Shown here one piece after another: positions 53,543 through 64,000 of a stretch of 64,000 bases of DNA (positions are counted from its first letter, which is position 1; each line of letters starts with the position of its first letter). A model generated the notes under the pieces. It was not told the DNA's origin, did no database searches, and worked only from the letters and a program-made list of their open reading frames with translations. Source of the stretch: Venturia oleaginea (Eukaryota; Ascomycota; Dothideomycetes; Venturiales; Venturiaceae). The DNA is taken from the NCBI GenBank assembly GCA_013176395.1, contig JABMLP010000012.1, positions 1,550,001 through 1,614,000 of the forward strand, in the 5' to 3' direction. Made by a program: the position numbers and the translations under genes.

Positions 53543-55481
53543 ATGTCCGTTATGAGTAGCCGGAAACGCCAGAATGCTGAGCCTCATTCGGGCCCAGCAA
53601 AGAAAGTCAAAATTCTCCAGGACGACGACGAGTCACAGAGCGACAGCGACGGAGAAGAGACGCTCAACATCAATCCCGAGTATGCAAAGAGATTCGAACA
53701 CAACAAGAAGCGCGCAGAGCTACACAAGCGTATGTCATTGACTACAGGTATATCTTATGTTGCAATTTTAACTCGCTGTAGTGGAAGAGAAATACGGCAA
53801 ATCCAATGGCGCAGGACGACCGCGGCCTAGAGACGACGAGGACGACACCGACTCTGATTCCGAATCTGAAGATGACGACGGCGAACTTGCGACAGAAGCC
53901 TTAGACTCGGAAATATTTGCTACTCTACAAGCCATTCGAACCAAGGACCCCAGGGTGTACGACGACAAGGTGAAATTCTACAATGATATCGAAGAGGAAA
54001 AAGAGTCGTCAGCGGAAGTCAAGAAGGACAAGCCAATGTTCTTGAAAGACTATCACCGGAAAACCCTGTTGGGGAGACAAGGCGAAGATGAAGAAGTTCC
54101 CAAGACTTATGTTCAAGAACAGGAGGCGTTGAAGAAGAATCTTGTGAATGCTATGCACGCTGAGGCCGACAACGATTCGGACTCGGACGATGATGCCGAG
54201 GACGGATTCCTCTTGGCTAAGAAAGTCATACCAGCTGAGAAGGAGAAGCCAATGATACCAGACGTGGCTATTGCAGAGCGGGAGCCAGAAACTTTCCTTT
54301 CGAATTTCCTTGCCTCCCGTGCTTGGGTGCCAACAGAGACATCACGATTCGCAAATCTTGAGAGCGATGAGGAGGACGAGGATAAACGAGCCGAAGAATG
54401 GGAGGATGCATACAACTTGCGTTTCGAAAACCCGGAAGTCTCCAACCAAAAACTCATGTCGCATGCTCGCGAAGCAGCAGCAAAGTACAGCGCCAGACGC
54501 GAGGAAGTCAGTGGACGAAAGAAACAGCGAGAAAAGGAACGTGAAAAGAAGGATGACCAGCGCAAGGAGAGACAGGCCGAGCGTGCACGACTCCGCAGAC
54601 TGCGCGTCGAAGAGATGGAAGCAAGAGTCCAGAAAATCAGAGAAGCAGCAGGTCTGAAGGGGAAAAGCGTGAATCTGGAAGAATGGACCAGCGTCCTAGA
54701 AGACGACTGGAACGACGATAAATTTGACGAAGAAATGCGCAAACACTTCGGTGAGGCATACTACGACGAAGACGAAGACTTTGACACCAAATCATCAAGC
54801 AAGAAAAAGAAGAAGGAACCAAAGAAACCGGCTTGGGATGATGATCTGGATATCAAAGATCTAGTCCCAGACTTCGAATCTGACGAAGAACCAGCGTCCG
54901 CCATCGCCCTCTCCGATGACGACGAAGAAGACAATGAAGAAGACGACCCAGCTCTAACAGGCTCCACAACCCGCCGCAACCAAAAGAAGGAAAAGGCAGA
55001 TGCCAAAGCCGCAGCACGACGTGATCGTCGTCTTATCGAGCAACTCGTTGATCAGTCCCTCCCCCTCGACACAGCAGCATCAAGCTCTAAAAACTTCACA
55101 CCCTTCCGCTACCGTGAAACCAGTCCCGTCACCTTCGGTCTGACCCCCTTGGATATTTTAGTTGCGAATGATTCTCAGCTCAATGAGTTTGCGGGGTTGA
55201 AAAAGTTGGCTGCGTTCAGAGATCCGGAGAGAAAGAAGATGGATAAGAAGAAATTGGGCAAGAAGGCTAGACTGAGACAGTGGAGGAAGGATACGTTTGG
55301 CACTGAGGAGGGACCGAAATTGGAGGAGGTGGTTGCGCCTGGTGGGTTGAAGAGTGGGGATACTATGGATGTTGATGAGGATGAGAATGAGGAGGGTGTT
55401 GTGAAAGTTGGTGAGCGGAAACAGAAGAAAAAGAAGAAGAGAGGGAAGAAAGTTGTTGGTGGAGTTGGTATGGCGTCGTGA
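53543..55481 (+). CDS. KRI1: KRI1-like ribosome biogenesis protein
   Basis: Exons 53543-53729 and 53782-55481 (52-nt intron, GTATGT...CTGTAG) give 628 aa. Kri1 is a nucleolar protein needed for 40S subunit assembly. Signatures: INPEYAKRFEHNKKRAELHKLEEKYG, many acidic runs, PMFLKDYHRK, the block ETFLSNFLASRAWVP, a long charged coiled coil (about 270-345), YYDEDEDF followed by KPAWDDDLDIKDLVPDF, and a conserved C-terminal part (FRYRETSPVTFGLTPLDIL, LNEFAGLKKLAAFRD, RLRQWRKDTF). A basic tail (KKKKKRGKK) suits a nucleolar signal. MSVMSSRKRQ is the start; a second ATG three codons later is equally possible. Confidence 0.93.
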
Positions 55482-55997
55482 TGAAATGGCACTGGGTGTG
55501 GTATGTGGTCTCATATAATTCACTGTGCAATTTCTGGTTCTCAGCTGTGGTGTATGCTAGGAGCAAGGGAATACTTTTTCGTCATTTACTTCGTAAGTAT
55601 CTCTCTGCAGTGCGTGTCAGCTCATCAACTATAACGAAATGAAAGGTAGTACGCCGCTTTCATCAATTCAGTGGCGTTGAGGAATCACGATATTGACTTT
55701 CTACTTAGGTTCTGCTAACTCAAGGTCGATATCGTTGTTACCACTCCGTCTTCGGGAGATGTCGGTGGGTAGGACCTGTGGTAGGAGAATATAGCAGACT
55801 GAGATGGTTGGAGTGTTGGGGTAACTAAGAGTGCAATGTATCTTCCAATTTATGGTTAACTAAAATCAGGGGTAAGTATACTGTTCCCAAGTGTCCATCC
55901 AAAAAATCCCATCCTGCATATCCTCAATTATCCTCTCCCCAAATCGCCTATTATTTTGGAAAGAAATGGTACTCATCTCCAATTCGAGATAATAGAG
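55482..55997. other. Convergent intergenic region
   Basis: 516 nt between two 3' ends; presumably both terminators. No gene or repeat seen. Confidence 0.5.
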
Positions 55998-57060
55998 CTA
56001 AATAGGAATGGTGTATTGCTTGTTCCTACCGCACAATGTGAGGAAGTACCACTCTAACGCAGCAGCAGCGTAACTGGGACCATTCTGTACTCGTTGCGGA
56101 GCTGGTTTGGGCCCACCATGGTTTTGCACATCATTCCATGCTTTCTTGAGCGACCGCGCTGCAGAGACTGAGGCTTGGGCGGATGGATGAGCTGACATTG
56201 CCGCTCCGTGGGTCGTCAGACGAGGATATCTTGATGAAGTTAGTTTCGGTTACTTTGATTTGGGGAACGGTGGACTTACAATCCGTCTTCTCGTGGGATC
56301 GGGCGCGATAGTATTTTTGCTAATGCTAGACTTCGGTGTCAACAATGGTTTCCTAAGAAGGAATGAGGAAGACGAACCACCATAACCATCCATCCCAACA
56401 AACAACTTCACAGCCAAAAACCCAACATTGTAATACTCCAGAAGCGTTTTGCCCTTAGACCATTCCTCATTACTCTTCAAAAAAAGGTATCGGTTCAGCA
56501 ATGGATTCTTCGCATCAAAGAAAGAAGGGCAGAACCCGAGTCCGGAAGAGGGAGGCCATTTCTTGGGAACCCACGTATGTGGGTATGGATCTGGGTCCGC
56601 AAACGCAATTCTCTTTCCGCTTTTGCAGGCTGCGGGGATAGAATCCGGTTGTGAGCAGAGGAGCCATACTTCGGGAACTTGTTGTTCGCGTTTCCAGGTG
56701 AAGTCGTTGATGCGGTTGTACATGGAGGAGATGATTGGCCAGTCGGCGTCTGTGAAGTAGTTTGAGTAGCTGGGAAGTGGTCAGCGGGCTGATGAGATAT
56801 GAGGGGGTTTGGGCTTACGCGGTGGAGTGGCGGAAATCTGTACCATCGGGTAGTTTGTTGTCGATTGTGCTGTTGGCGAGGATGACGGCTTGGTAGAGGG
56901 TTTGGGTTATTAGGTTGTCTTGGGCGTCGTCGCAGAGAGTTTCGGGGACGAGAGCACGCTTGGCCATGGAGTGTGAGTTTGAATTGTATGGGACAGCCTG
57001 AGTGACGGCAAGCAAGCTATATATGAGCATGAGGAGGAAGCTCATGATGAAGTGAACCAT
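55998..57060 (-). CDS. Secreted metalloprotease-like protein lacking the zinc motif
   Basis: Exon 1 56819-57060 (signal peptide MVHFIMSFLLMLIYSLLAVTQA, a Lys-Arg site, then CDDAQDNLITQTLYQAVILANSTID) joins across a 49-nt intron to exon 2 starting at 56769 (YSNYFTDADW, VWLLCSQPDSIPAACKSGKRIAFADPDPYP, LGFCPSFFD). A last piece (about 56198-55998) has GGPKPAPQRVQNGPSYAAAALEWYFLTLCGR. The layout resembles fungal secreted Lys-specific metallo-endopeptidase-like (M35-related) proteins. Where those have HExxH, this reads TLLEYYNVGF, with no His. The splice between exon 2 (donor GTAAGT near 56278) and the last piece does not resolve in frame with the acceptors I can see, so the 3' model is uncertain or the gene is damaged. 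Confidence 0.6.
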
Positions 57061-57504
57061 CGTGCCGGTTGGCTTAAGGTAAGGATTATGGTGTTGAACC
57101 TTTTTGTCAGGTCAGATGAAGGAGGATATCTTCGTAGTATCGACAGTCTGAGAGAGCTGGGGTGCATACGTAGAAGTCAATCGGCGATCACACGAACGTG
57201 GTGATCTTGTTTTTAGGAAGCGACAGCCTCTATGGTACGAATGTGGCCGGGCATCGGCTACCTATGGGTTAATGGGTGTATCTGAAATAGCATATATTGT
57301 TAATCTGAGTGAAATTATAGTAAAATATGAAGAGATGAAAGATCAAAGAAATACACCTTGAATAGTCTATATAAGATACTTGCGATTTAATCTTGTAGGT
57401 TCGAATGAGGCTAGCGTCCCTGACTCGCGCACCAATTTCTAAGCCCTCACCCTATTCTTCCTCAACTCTTCACTCCTACAACCTTCGACGCGCACATCAG
57501 ATCC
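57061..57504. other. Divergent promoter region
   Basis: 444 nt between two divergent starts; AT-rich around 57290-57390, no clear element. Confidence 0.45.
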
Positions 57505-58092
57505 ATGCTCTCCAATCCCAAAGTAATGGTCAAACTTCCCGAGATCTCCGACGTCCCTGGTCACCACCCAGATTGCTGCTTAAGCCTATCCACAAAACTT
57601 ATCCAACAGATCGACCGATTTCAACCTCCGAGCTCTACTCTGATCAGTATAGGAAGTGGTTCGGGTTTGCTTGAAGCTTTCATCCAGCAACAGTTTTCAA
57701 GGATCCTAGTCATGGGCCTTGAGGTAAATGACAAGGTCAACAAGTATCTATCACCAGAAAACGCCATCACTGTGCGAGGAACGTGGGACATCTATGACAA
57801 GTCATCTGAGGACGACACTTGGCTCTTTGTCTATCCACGAAGCCCCAAACTTATTTCAAGCTATCTTGAGCTTCCCAGGGTGCCAAATACGATAGTTTGG
57901 CTTGGCCCACGGAAGGACTGGGAGGATTTCCGCTCGCCATTTTTGGCATATGGGAAATTCAAGATTGAGGAGATTGAGGATGCTGGCTTGGCCTCTTATG
58001 AGGCGATGTTCGTAATGAAGAAGAAGGGAGACGGGAAATCCTCATTAGATTTGTGGGCGCCTTTCAGCACATCACAAATCGATGAGATATGA
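57505..58092 (+). CDS. Small Rossmann-fold (methyltransferase-like) hypothetical protein
   Basis: 195 aa, single exon. TLISIGSGSGLLEAFI near residues 45-60 resembles SAM-binding motif I (hhxxGxGxGxxE), followed by a second strand VMGLEVN with an acidic residue at the right distance. Later, DTWLFVYPRSP occupies the motif-IV region, but without the usual D/N-PP-Y/F. It could be a divergent methyltransferase or a degenerate relative; no substrate is suggested. Start at MLSNPKVMVK; a second ATG eight codons on is an alternative. The C terminus ends at an acidic QIDEI. Confidence 0.65.
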   Translation: MLSNPKVMVKLPEISDVPGHHPDCCLSLSTKLIQQIDRFQPPSSTLISIGSGSGLLEAFIQQQFSRILVMGLEVNDKVNKYLSPENAITVRGTWDIYDKSSEDDTWLFVYPRSPKLISSYLELPRVPNTIVWLGPRKDWEDFRSPFLAYGKFKIEEIEDAGLASYEAMFVMKKKGDGKSSLDLWAPFSTSQIDEI

Positions 58093-58802
58093 CGTGAGCT
58101 GTCACGCAAAAAATGGCCCAGATCGGATCGGGGGAGTTGGATAAACACATCCCAGGCGAAATCTACTGTACAACACAGGACGACGAGGAGATGTGCGTGA
58201 AGAAGGGGATGTTGAACCTACGGGCTGATTCACTTCGCTCAGATCTCGCTCTCGCCGATGAACACCATATCGCATATTCAACAGAAGGGCAACATCGAGA
58301 CAGCAAGTAGCCCATGCCGGAACTCCCGTGAGGTAGTAACAACCCCACAGCCATCGCTATCGTCCTGCTTAACAAACCCCTTGCATTCAGTACTGCCCAA
58401 GATCTTGCCATCGGACAATCCTCAGTCCTTTCTCCAAGAGCGCTAGATATCGCCGTGTATGAAGTTCATGAATGAGAGCCAAAAGGAGCAGAGCGCACCA
58501 TACTAGATCTTACGAGCGGACCACACCGGATGATCTTATGCAGCCTTTTTCCTGCCTTGATACAACAATTGAGCAAGGGATATTCTCATAAATGTTGATA
58601 CACGAGGTCGAGTGTGCCCAAGCCGCTGGAGGGAGCTTTCCACCTTAGAGTAAAGACCGTTTGAAAGAAGAAAGAGCTGAAGAAGTGCGCCGGGTTCGGC
58701 AGGCTACAACAAGTGAAATTGATCATTAGGCTGCATAATGGACGTCACAATCCTTGGTCCAGTTCTCTTGTATCTTTTCCTATCAATCCGCAATCCCCAT
58801 CC
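58093..58802. other. Intergenic, no gene recognised
   Basis: 710 nt between two convergent genes. Short frames on both strands at 58113-58440 show no motif. Confidence 0.45.
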
Positions 58803-59649
58803 CTACTTCTTCGGCACCATAGCAGCAGTATCCTAAACCCCTCATCAGCAAAAGCAATCTCATCACCACCACCCCAAGACAAACCAAAAAAAAACCAAAA
58901 AAAACTCTTACCAAATACACGTGATAAAAATCCATCTTCACCCTTCCCCCCTCCTCCACCAAATGCGCCCTCGCAGCCCAATCCACTCTCGATTCTCCCC
59001 CCTCTTTCAACACATAATCAACAGTGCCGTATAACATGACCTCATCCGAATTTGATCCAAAGGGGAAGATCTTTGTGGGGATGTGGTGGCGGGAGGAGAC
59101 TTTGGTCCACATTCCGTGACGTAGGGCTAGGATTTCTGTTGTTGGAGGTGGTGTGAATAGGTGGTGGAGAGGATGAGGAGGGGGATGTGGGGTAATATTG
59201 CTTCAAGGTGTCGAGTTTGGGGCAGGCTGAACTCTCACCACCGAGGAAACTTACAAGCCATGTCATTGATTCATGAAATGGGCATTCCGAACCGGAGTTC
59301 CCAGATGAGAAGAAAACGCAAATAACAAAAAAAAAAAAAACATACCTTCACTCCCTTTACAAACCTTACTAGCCATAATCAACGTCGCATCTTTCGTAAA
59401 TTGTTCAGTGTACTCATCTGCCAATAAAAATCAGCACTTTCTTTCCCCAAAATTCCATCGTTTACAAGACTTCCTCTTCCTCCTTCTCTTCATCTTTCCC
59501 CACCCCTCCCTCTCTCTCAAGAAATAAGAAACAAAAACCTCACCATGCGCCCCAGGCGAATCAGAAACACGATAAAACTCCTCAAAAAACATCCTATACT
59601 CTTTTTTAAACACTACACCCTCCGGATACTCTGAAGTATAGGACGCCAT
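58803..59649 (-). CDS. SnoaL-like/NTF2-fold domain protein (four exons)
   Basis: Exons 59544-59649, 59346-59417, 58912-59135 and 58803-58832 give 143 aa; introns are 126, 210 and 79 nt. The order is EYPEGVVFKKEYRMFFEEFY, YTEQFTKDATLIMASKVCKG, ILALRHGMWTKVSSRHHIPTKIFPFG, MLYGTVDYVLKEGG, WAARAHLVEEGGRVKMDFYHVYL and a short DTAAMVPKK end. This is a single cone-shaped NTF2-like domain of the SnoaL type found in many fungal proteins of unknown role, some as cyclases or isomerases. A run of 14 T lies in intron 2 next to its donor. The long introns compared with neighbours are unusual but each border is in phase. Confidence 0.82.
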
Positions 59650-60094
59650 AACGATCCGAATCAATCGACACCAGAATAGAAAAGGGTTCGTACAGAAGAC
59701 TGGTGATTTTACACGATCGAGAAGAATATGTTTGTTCCTTGAAGGGGAGAGGAAGATCGACGACGACGGCTTGCACACATTGATAGCTATGACGAAGGGG
59801 GCTCGGCCCGAGACTTCGGATGGGAGCATCCAATCATGTTCATTCAGCCTCATCGGAGAAGGCATGGGAGGGTAACTGCTATGTAAATATACCATTGCAA
59901 GGTTGTATATCGCGCTACGAGATCTCATTCCTTTCCCATATCTGCCCATTGGCGTGACTCGAATGATTTCATCATCTAATGCCTTTGACGCCTTGCAACG
60001 ATGTCCGCGCAGCCAGCGCAACTTCAAACATCAAGTACTGCAATTCTGGACAGCTCACTTGTCTCACGAAACAAAATCTTCCCTCTCAAAGTTC
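59650..60094. other. Intergenic, no gene recognised
   Basis: 445 nt upstream of the SnoaL-like gene and downstream of the membrane-protein gene. The minus frame stays open here without motifs. Confidence 0.45.
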
Positions 60095-61146
60095 TCAAGC
60101 AGCAGCAACCCACCTCATCAAGACTCCAGTAACCAGATTCGTGGCTGCCCAAAGCGCTGCCCACCCCGCCGATCCAACCATCTCACTTCCCTCAAGCGTT
60201 TTCCACACCCTCAGCCATGTAGCAACTCCCACAAGCGCAGACAGTATGATATTCCTCTTGACAATAACCTTAGTGCCCGTGCTCCATCCCCATGTATTAT
60301 GCTTGACGTGTTCCCACAGTGTCGCCTGCTCCGGGTCGAACGCCTTGCCTCTAATCTCTGAAATACCAGGTTTCGCACCAAAGGATGGTGAAAAGAGGAA
60401 CGTTAATGCTGACCAACCGAGTGGTAGGCAAGAGAGACTCAAGGCCGGGACTTGCATCGTGCGTGCCGATTCGAAGCTACGGATACCATCGAAGTTGGTA
60501 ACGAGGTAGACTGGTAACCATGTTTGTATACTTGCGTAGAGGATTAAGGAGTAGATGGCCGCGCTGAATATGCTGACATAGGCGTTTGTTGTAAAATCTT
60601 TGAGAACGGTGCGATATGCGACGGATCCGGCTGGGGATTTTGAGTTGTGCGCTGGGATGCGGGAGCGCATAAGGAGGAATGGTATGGACGCGCCGGCGAC
60701 ATCTATGGCGAGGCAGATGACGCTGGTGGAGAGGGAGACTTGGTAGAAGGTGTTGATGAGGAAGTAGTATGGCAGGCGCGTTTGAACGGTCAGCGCAGCC
60801 ATATCCAGATCTAGAAGGAATGACAGTTAGTATGTAGCTCGTACGATTCGACAAGTTTCTAAATCTATAGTCTGCACTCACCATCATAACGCGCGTACCA
60901 GCCTACACCAAGCTCAATAATGCGCCATACCGGGAATACGAGAGCCTCGAGGGGATCTTCCACCCTCCTGCTGACAGTTGAGAGCTCAAACTTGGTGAAT
61001 ATATTACAGGTGCTATATAGCCCCAGAGTCGTAGTGAAGGACAGAATAACGACGAGGATGAACTGTAAAGGACGAGGGAGTTTGCTCGTTCCTGATCGAT
61101 CAGCGCCAGGCCTCTTGACAGAGATGGCAGCTTCTTTGGGCGGCAT
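60095..61146 (-). CDS. Uncharacterised fungal membrane protein (two exons)
   Basis: Exons 60882-61146 and 60095-60810 (71-nt intron, GTGAGT...TTCTAG with TACTAAC) give 326 aa. At least five hydrophobic segments: LQFILVVILSFTTTLGLYS (about 30-48), YYFLINTFYQVSLSTSVICLAIDVAG, ISIFSAAIYSLILYASIQTW-like (AYVSIFSAAIYSLILYA), LSLSCLPLGWSALTFLF, and two near the C terminus (IILSALVGVATWLRVW, WAALWAATNLVTGVLM). No enzyme motif; function unknown. Start at MPPKEAAISV because the first exon upstream of it is unlike a protein. Position inside a gene-dense stretch supports a real gene. Confidence 0.8.
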
Positions 61147-61699
61147 TATTGTATACGCGTCTTTTTGTGTGTCGCAGAGGGCGTGGGGAGGAATTGCGAA
61201 TCTCTTGGAGTACGCGATGGGCGAATAAAAAGAAAAGGTGGTGTTGTGGGAGATGAAGCTTTGTTGATTCCGGTCCATGGTGTGATGACGTGTGAACACA
61301 AGCAAAATGCCCCTGTTTGTTTGAAAACTGCCTTTTCTCTCCTTCAGTAAACTGCCCTATTGTCTCTCGAGCAACAGCTGAATTGAAACCATCATTTACA
61401 ATTTAAGTTCGATATTGAGGACTTTCTGGCCTGGCTATTTCTTGAAATTACCAGAAGTTTATCGATACCGATCTTGAGTGAATCAAGTTAAAAAACGATG
61501 CTAATATCGTGATTGCTAGAGCCCAGAGAGGCACTAAGATGAAGCCACTATGCAACAATCAAGTATTTGTACATGGTATTAGGATGCTGTATACACATCG
61601 ACAACACGTCAACAGAAAAAGCGCCTCATACAACCGTGAGTCGATGCAAAAAGGGTATGTATCCATCCTTCGAGTCCCATTACGTCCATATTCAACGCT
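61147..61699. other. Intergenic between the membrane-protein start and the regulator 3' end
   Basis: 553 nt with no recognisable coding or repeat. Confidence 0.45.
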
Positions 61700-64000
61700 T
61701 CATCCCTGGCCGTTATTTTCAGTGCCTCCCATAGGAGAATTCATGTCCATTCCGGGCGTAAGCAATCCAGACATCCCAAAGTCGTATGCCCCGCCAGTCC
61801 CTGTCAGTCCCGCGGGGGAGTATGCCGGCTCATCACCGACTATATCAGATGGATCCAAATTAAATGGCATAAACCATGCTGAGCTTGGGTCCATTTGTAT
61901 CCCTCCAAAGTTGGTCATGCCCATCGAGCTGAGTTCCATGCCCCACATATCCTGCATACCATTTCCAACTCCATTGTCCACTGCATACGAGTTCGAAGAA
62001 GTATTCGTCATAGTTCCTAGACCTTGAGTATTACCCATGGACCCAGTAATCGATGATGCTGAATTAAGATCCATTCCGGAATAAGAAGAGAGCACCATCT
62101 GCCTATCAAGCTGGGATAGTATTCCTGGTTGAACGAGAGGGTTGGTATTGTTGAAAAGCGACAGATCATTGTTGGGTAGGCTGTTGTTTGGTAGAAATCC
62201 AGAGTTGAGTAGCGATTGAGCAGGTTGTCGCAACGCAGCCTGCTGTTCGACAGGTGGTTGCTGTCCATTTGACTGGGTGTCGCCCTCCCCTGCCGTGACC
62301 TTGTCCTCGGCATTTTTCTGCGCTGCCCTTTGGTCGGCTTTTGCTTTCTTTGCCTTCTTCCGCAACTCAGCAGCTTTTGAGGGTGGAGAAAGGGTTGCGA
62401 AGAACTCTTCCACGCTTTTGACATCCGACTTCAGACCCAAAACTGCATCTGTGCCTGGCTCAACCTTCGCTCTGACAATTGGATCCTCGTAGTCCGTCTG
62501 AGAAACTCCACGTGGATATCGGTCAAACCAGTCGCCATACTGGAGAATGTGGCACTGTCCAGCGGCATTGGGACCCCGCAACGATGCATCCGCGTGTTTT
62601 CTGTACATCTCTTTGAGGTTCTCTGCCACGAAGTGAAACATGCCCCAGTATTTTTTCATCTTGCTGAGATACTTGACATTGTAGGCTAGATTCTGCTTTG
62701 ATGACGCCTCGAGTTGAGCACTTTTGGAAAAGACTCCATGGATATGTACGGTACTCGAGTAGAAGGCGCAATACCCAGCAAACGGCGCTGTAACGTTGTA
62801 CTCGATCGCTTCCTTGACCAATGCCGAAACCTGGTTCGCCGCATCAAGCGCTGACCGTGCAGACTCTGAATAAAATTGTGATGGCATATTCTTCGGCGGC
62901 TCCCGGAAACCAGAAAACGGCAAAGCCCAGCGATTCATGAAGAGATTAATCTGGTGATATACAAGATGGAGGAACACAAATTGATTGGCAGTTTTCTCAC
63001 TTGCATGACTTGCCAGATTCTCCGGATTCCAGCGCACCGATTCTGGCATGAATTTGGTGAAATTTCGAATGGCATCTCTGAGCTTATGAAACTCCGATCT
63101 CTCGTCCCAAATGTCGTACGTTTCCTTTTCTCTTCCACCCAGATTCCAGTAGTGTATTATCCGACCCCATATACTTACAAGCATAATGTAGTAAGCTGAT
63201 GTACCCATGTTGTCTTTGGCATTGGTCATTTGGCCACTGTTGGCTTCTGCAGGATGGAGGACTTCTCCGCTCAAGGTTTCAGTTGGCGCTGATATCTCCA
63301 TCTGGAAATAGTGCTCCTTGATCGGCAGTGGGATATTCAGGAAGTCATCAGACATTTGCATTGGCCGATCCGATCCAGAAGCATTGAATCGATCCATCAG
63401 GAAACATGCCCAGAGAGTTCGTCTTCGTATTTCCCGGTCAGTCGGACTGAGCTCAGAACTCTCGTTCTGCTCCCTGCCCCACCCATTGTGGTCCAGATCT
63501 TTGTGAAGCAGCAGGGCGTAAGCCATGCGCTGTGCCATTCCAGCAATCATCCAGCTTCTACCACCATGACATGTGCCGAATTCGTGAAGCCCCAGTAAAA
63601 TATATACTATCAGAATCGTGATGTTTGGCGTGTCGTAGCGTCTCAGCGCTATTTCCCGCGCCGATCGAGCCCAGTCCTCACCTCTCAGGAAAGCAGGCTC
63701 AGACCGGACTTGCGGGTGGTTTGAAAAACGCGCAGAGACAGCGCACACTGCGAGAACCAGCACGGGTGCCACATTGCCTGCCGCCAATCGCCGCATGAAA
63801 CTGGGTTTATGGAGGAGTGGGTAGCTTTGGCCATAGACGAAGTCGAAATAGACTTCAATAAGATGCTCCTGTATTTCTTTAGATGGGAGGGCGTCCGCAC
63901 CTTCGATAAGTAAACTTCTTTCCTCGGTATCTTGAGATTTTGCAGGAACCATAGTATCCCCAATCCTGCTAGTGTTTCTAGACTTCGCCCATGAATCCAA
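61700..64000 (-). CDS. Zn(II)2Cys6-type transcription factor, N terminus outside the window
   Basis: 766 codons remain, open to the window edge. The fungal-specific transcription factor domain spans about residues 45-330: YPLLHKPSFMRRL, APVLVLAVCAVSARFS, GRSWMIAGMAQRMAYALLLHKDL, RRRTLWACFLMDRF, MSDDFLNIPLPI. After it come a helical middle homology region and a C-terminal half rich in Asn, Gly, Ser and Met (about 560-766), typical of an activation domain; a basic KKAKKAKADQRAAQK patch (about 530-545) could be a nuclear signal. The DNA-binding zinc cluster is expected beyond 64000 and cannot be seen. No specific regulon can be named. Confidence 0.88.
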   Translation of the reverse strand: MDSWAKSRNTSRIGDTMVPAKSQDTEERSLLIEGADALPSKEIQEHLIEVYFDFVYGQSYPLLHKPSFMRRLAAGNVAPVLVLAVCAVSARFSNHPQVRSEPAFLRGEDWARSAREIALRRYDTPNITILIVYILLGLHEFGTCHGGRSWMIAGMAQRMAYALLLHKDLDHNGWGREQNESSELSPTDREIRRRTLWACFLMDRFNASGSDRPMQMSDDFLNIPLPIKEHYFQMEISAPTETLSGEVLHPAEANSGQMTNAKDNMGTSAYYIMLVSIWGRIIHYWNLGGREKETYDIWDERSEFHKLRDAIRNFTKFMPESVRWNPENLASHASEKTANQFVFLHLVYHQINLFMNRWALPFSGFREPPKNMPSQFYSESARSALDAANQVSALVKEAIEYNVTAPFAGYCAFYSSTVHIHGVFSKSAQLEASSKQNLAYNVKYLSKMKKYWGMFHFVAENLKEMYRKHADASLRGPNAAGQCHILQYGDWFDRYPRGVSQTDYEDPIVRAKVEPGTDAVLGLKSDVKSVEEFFATLSPPSKAAELRKKAKKAKADQRAAQKNAEDKVTAGEGDTQSNGQQPPVEQQAALRQPAQSLLNSGFLPNNSLPNNDLSLFNNTNPLVQPGILSQLDRQMVLSSYSGMDLNSASSITGSMGNTQGLGTMTNTSSNSYAVDNGVGNGMQDMWGMELSSMGMTNFGGIQMDPSSAWFMPFNLDPSDIVGDEPAYSPAGLTGTGGAYDFGMSGLLTPGMDMNSPMGGTENNGQG

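Noticed and set aside
54113..54742. 209-codon Ser/Arg-rich frame antisense to KRI1
   Set aside because: Shadow of the acidic/charged coiled-coil codons of KRI1; composition is explained by the sense gene.
58163..58440. Short overlapping frames on both strands
   Set aside because: No motifs, no conserved composition; treated as intergenic.

Overview
The window looks like nuclear DNA of a filamentous ascomycete (Pezizomycotina; a helotialean Leotiomycete would fit, but that is inference). The evidence is many 47-70 nt introns with GT...AG ends and CTAAC-type branch sites, a Kri1 gene, a BAR-PH-GRAM-VASt sterol-transfer-type protein, Zn(II)2Cys6 regulators, and chromodomain Ty3/gypsy retrotransposons. 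No tRNA, rRNA or CRISPR array was seen.

Layout. 28-5615: a young chromodomain Ty3/gypsy element on the minus strand with 176-bp LTRs (one mismatch), a 5-bp target duplication and a frameshifted pol. 5.8-13.3 kb: a decayed gene group made of a dialkylglycine-decarboxylase-like aminotransferase (broken), a Zn2Cys6 regulator (broken), an intact M19 dipeptidase and a Dal5-type MFS permease (broken). 15.2 kb: a repetitive secreted protein. 17-21 kb: a kinase fragment, a broken membrane protein, an intact histidine-phosphatase gene and a DapA-like fragment. 21.9-23.7 kb: an intact four-exon aspartate aminotransferase. 25-31 kb: a relic secreted-protein gene, then a 3-hydroxyisobutyrate-dehydrogenase-like pseudogene split by a MULE DNA transposon with perfect 79-bp TIRs and a 10-bp TSD, then a tiny Kex2-type cysteine-rich peptide gene. 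32219-38728: a second chromodomain Ty3/gypsy element, essentially intact. 39-45 kb: three more small secreted cysteine-containing genes in gene-poor, repeat-bearing DNA. 45-64 kb: an ordinary gene-dense block with a MetX-like hydrolase (one frameshift), aquaporin, BAR/PH/VASt protein, KRI1, a secreted metalloprotease-like protein, a Rossmann-fold protein, a SnoaL-like protein, a membrane protein and a Zn2Cys6 regulator cut by the window edge.

Main points. (1) Both retroelements, although divergent, carry an 11-nt primer-binding site that is an exact complement of their own LTR transcript, the arrangement of Tf1/sushi-type self-priming; both share a GGAAAA(A/C) heptamer just before the gag stop with pol in the -1 frame, and both have D-N-G instead of D-T/S-G in protease. 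(2) The MULE has perfect ends and a long open gene, yet no room for the DDE catalytic core between its N-terminal domain and its SWIM finger. (3) Three loci (25.1, 41.4, 44.5 kb) encode one undescribed small secreted family with spacing C-x11-C-x6-C(-x11-C) and a shared 44-nt first exon; with two unrelated cysteine-rich peptides at 30.2 and 39.1 kb they form a transposon-rich secretome island, contrasting with the gene-dense housekeeping side.
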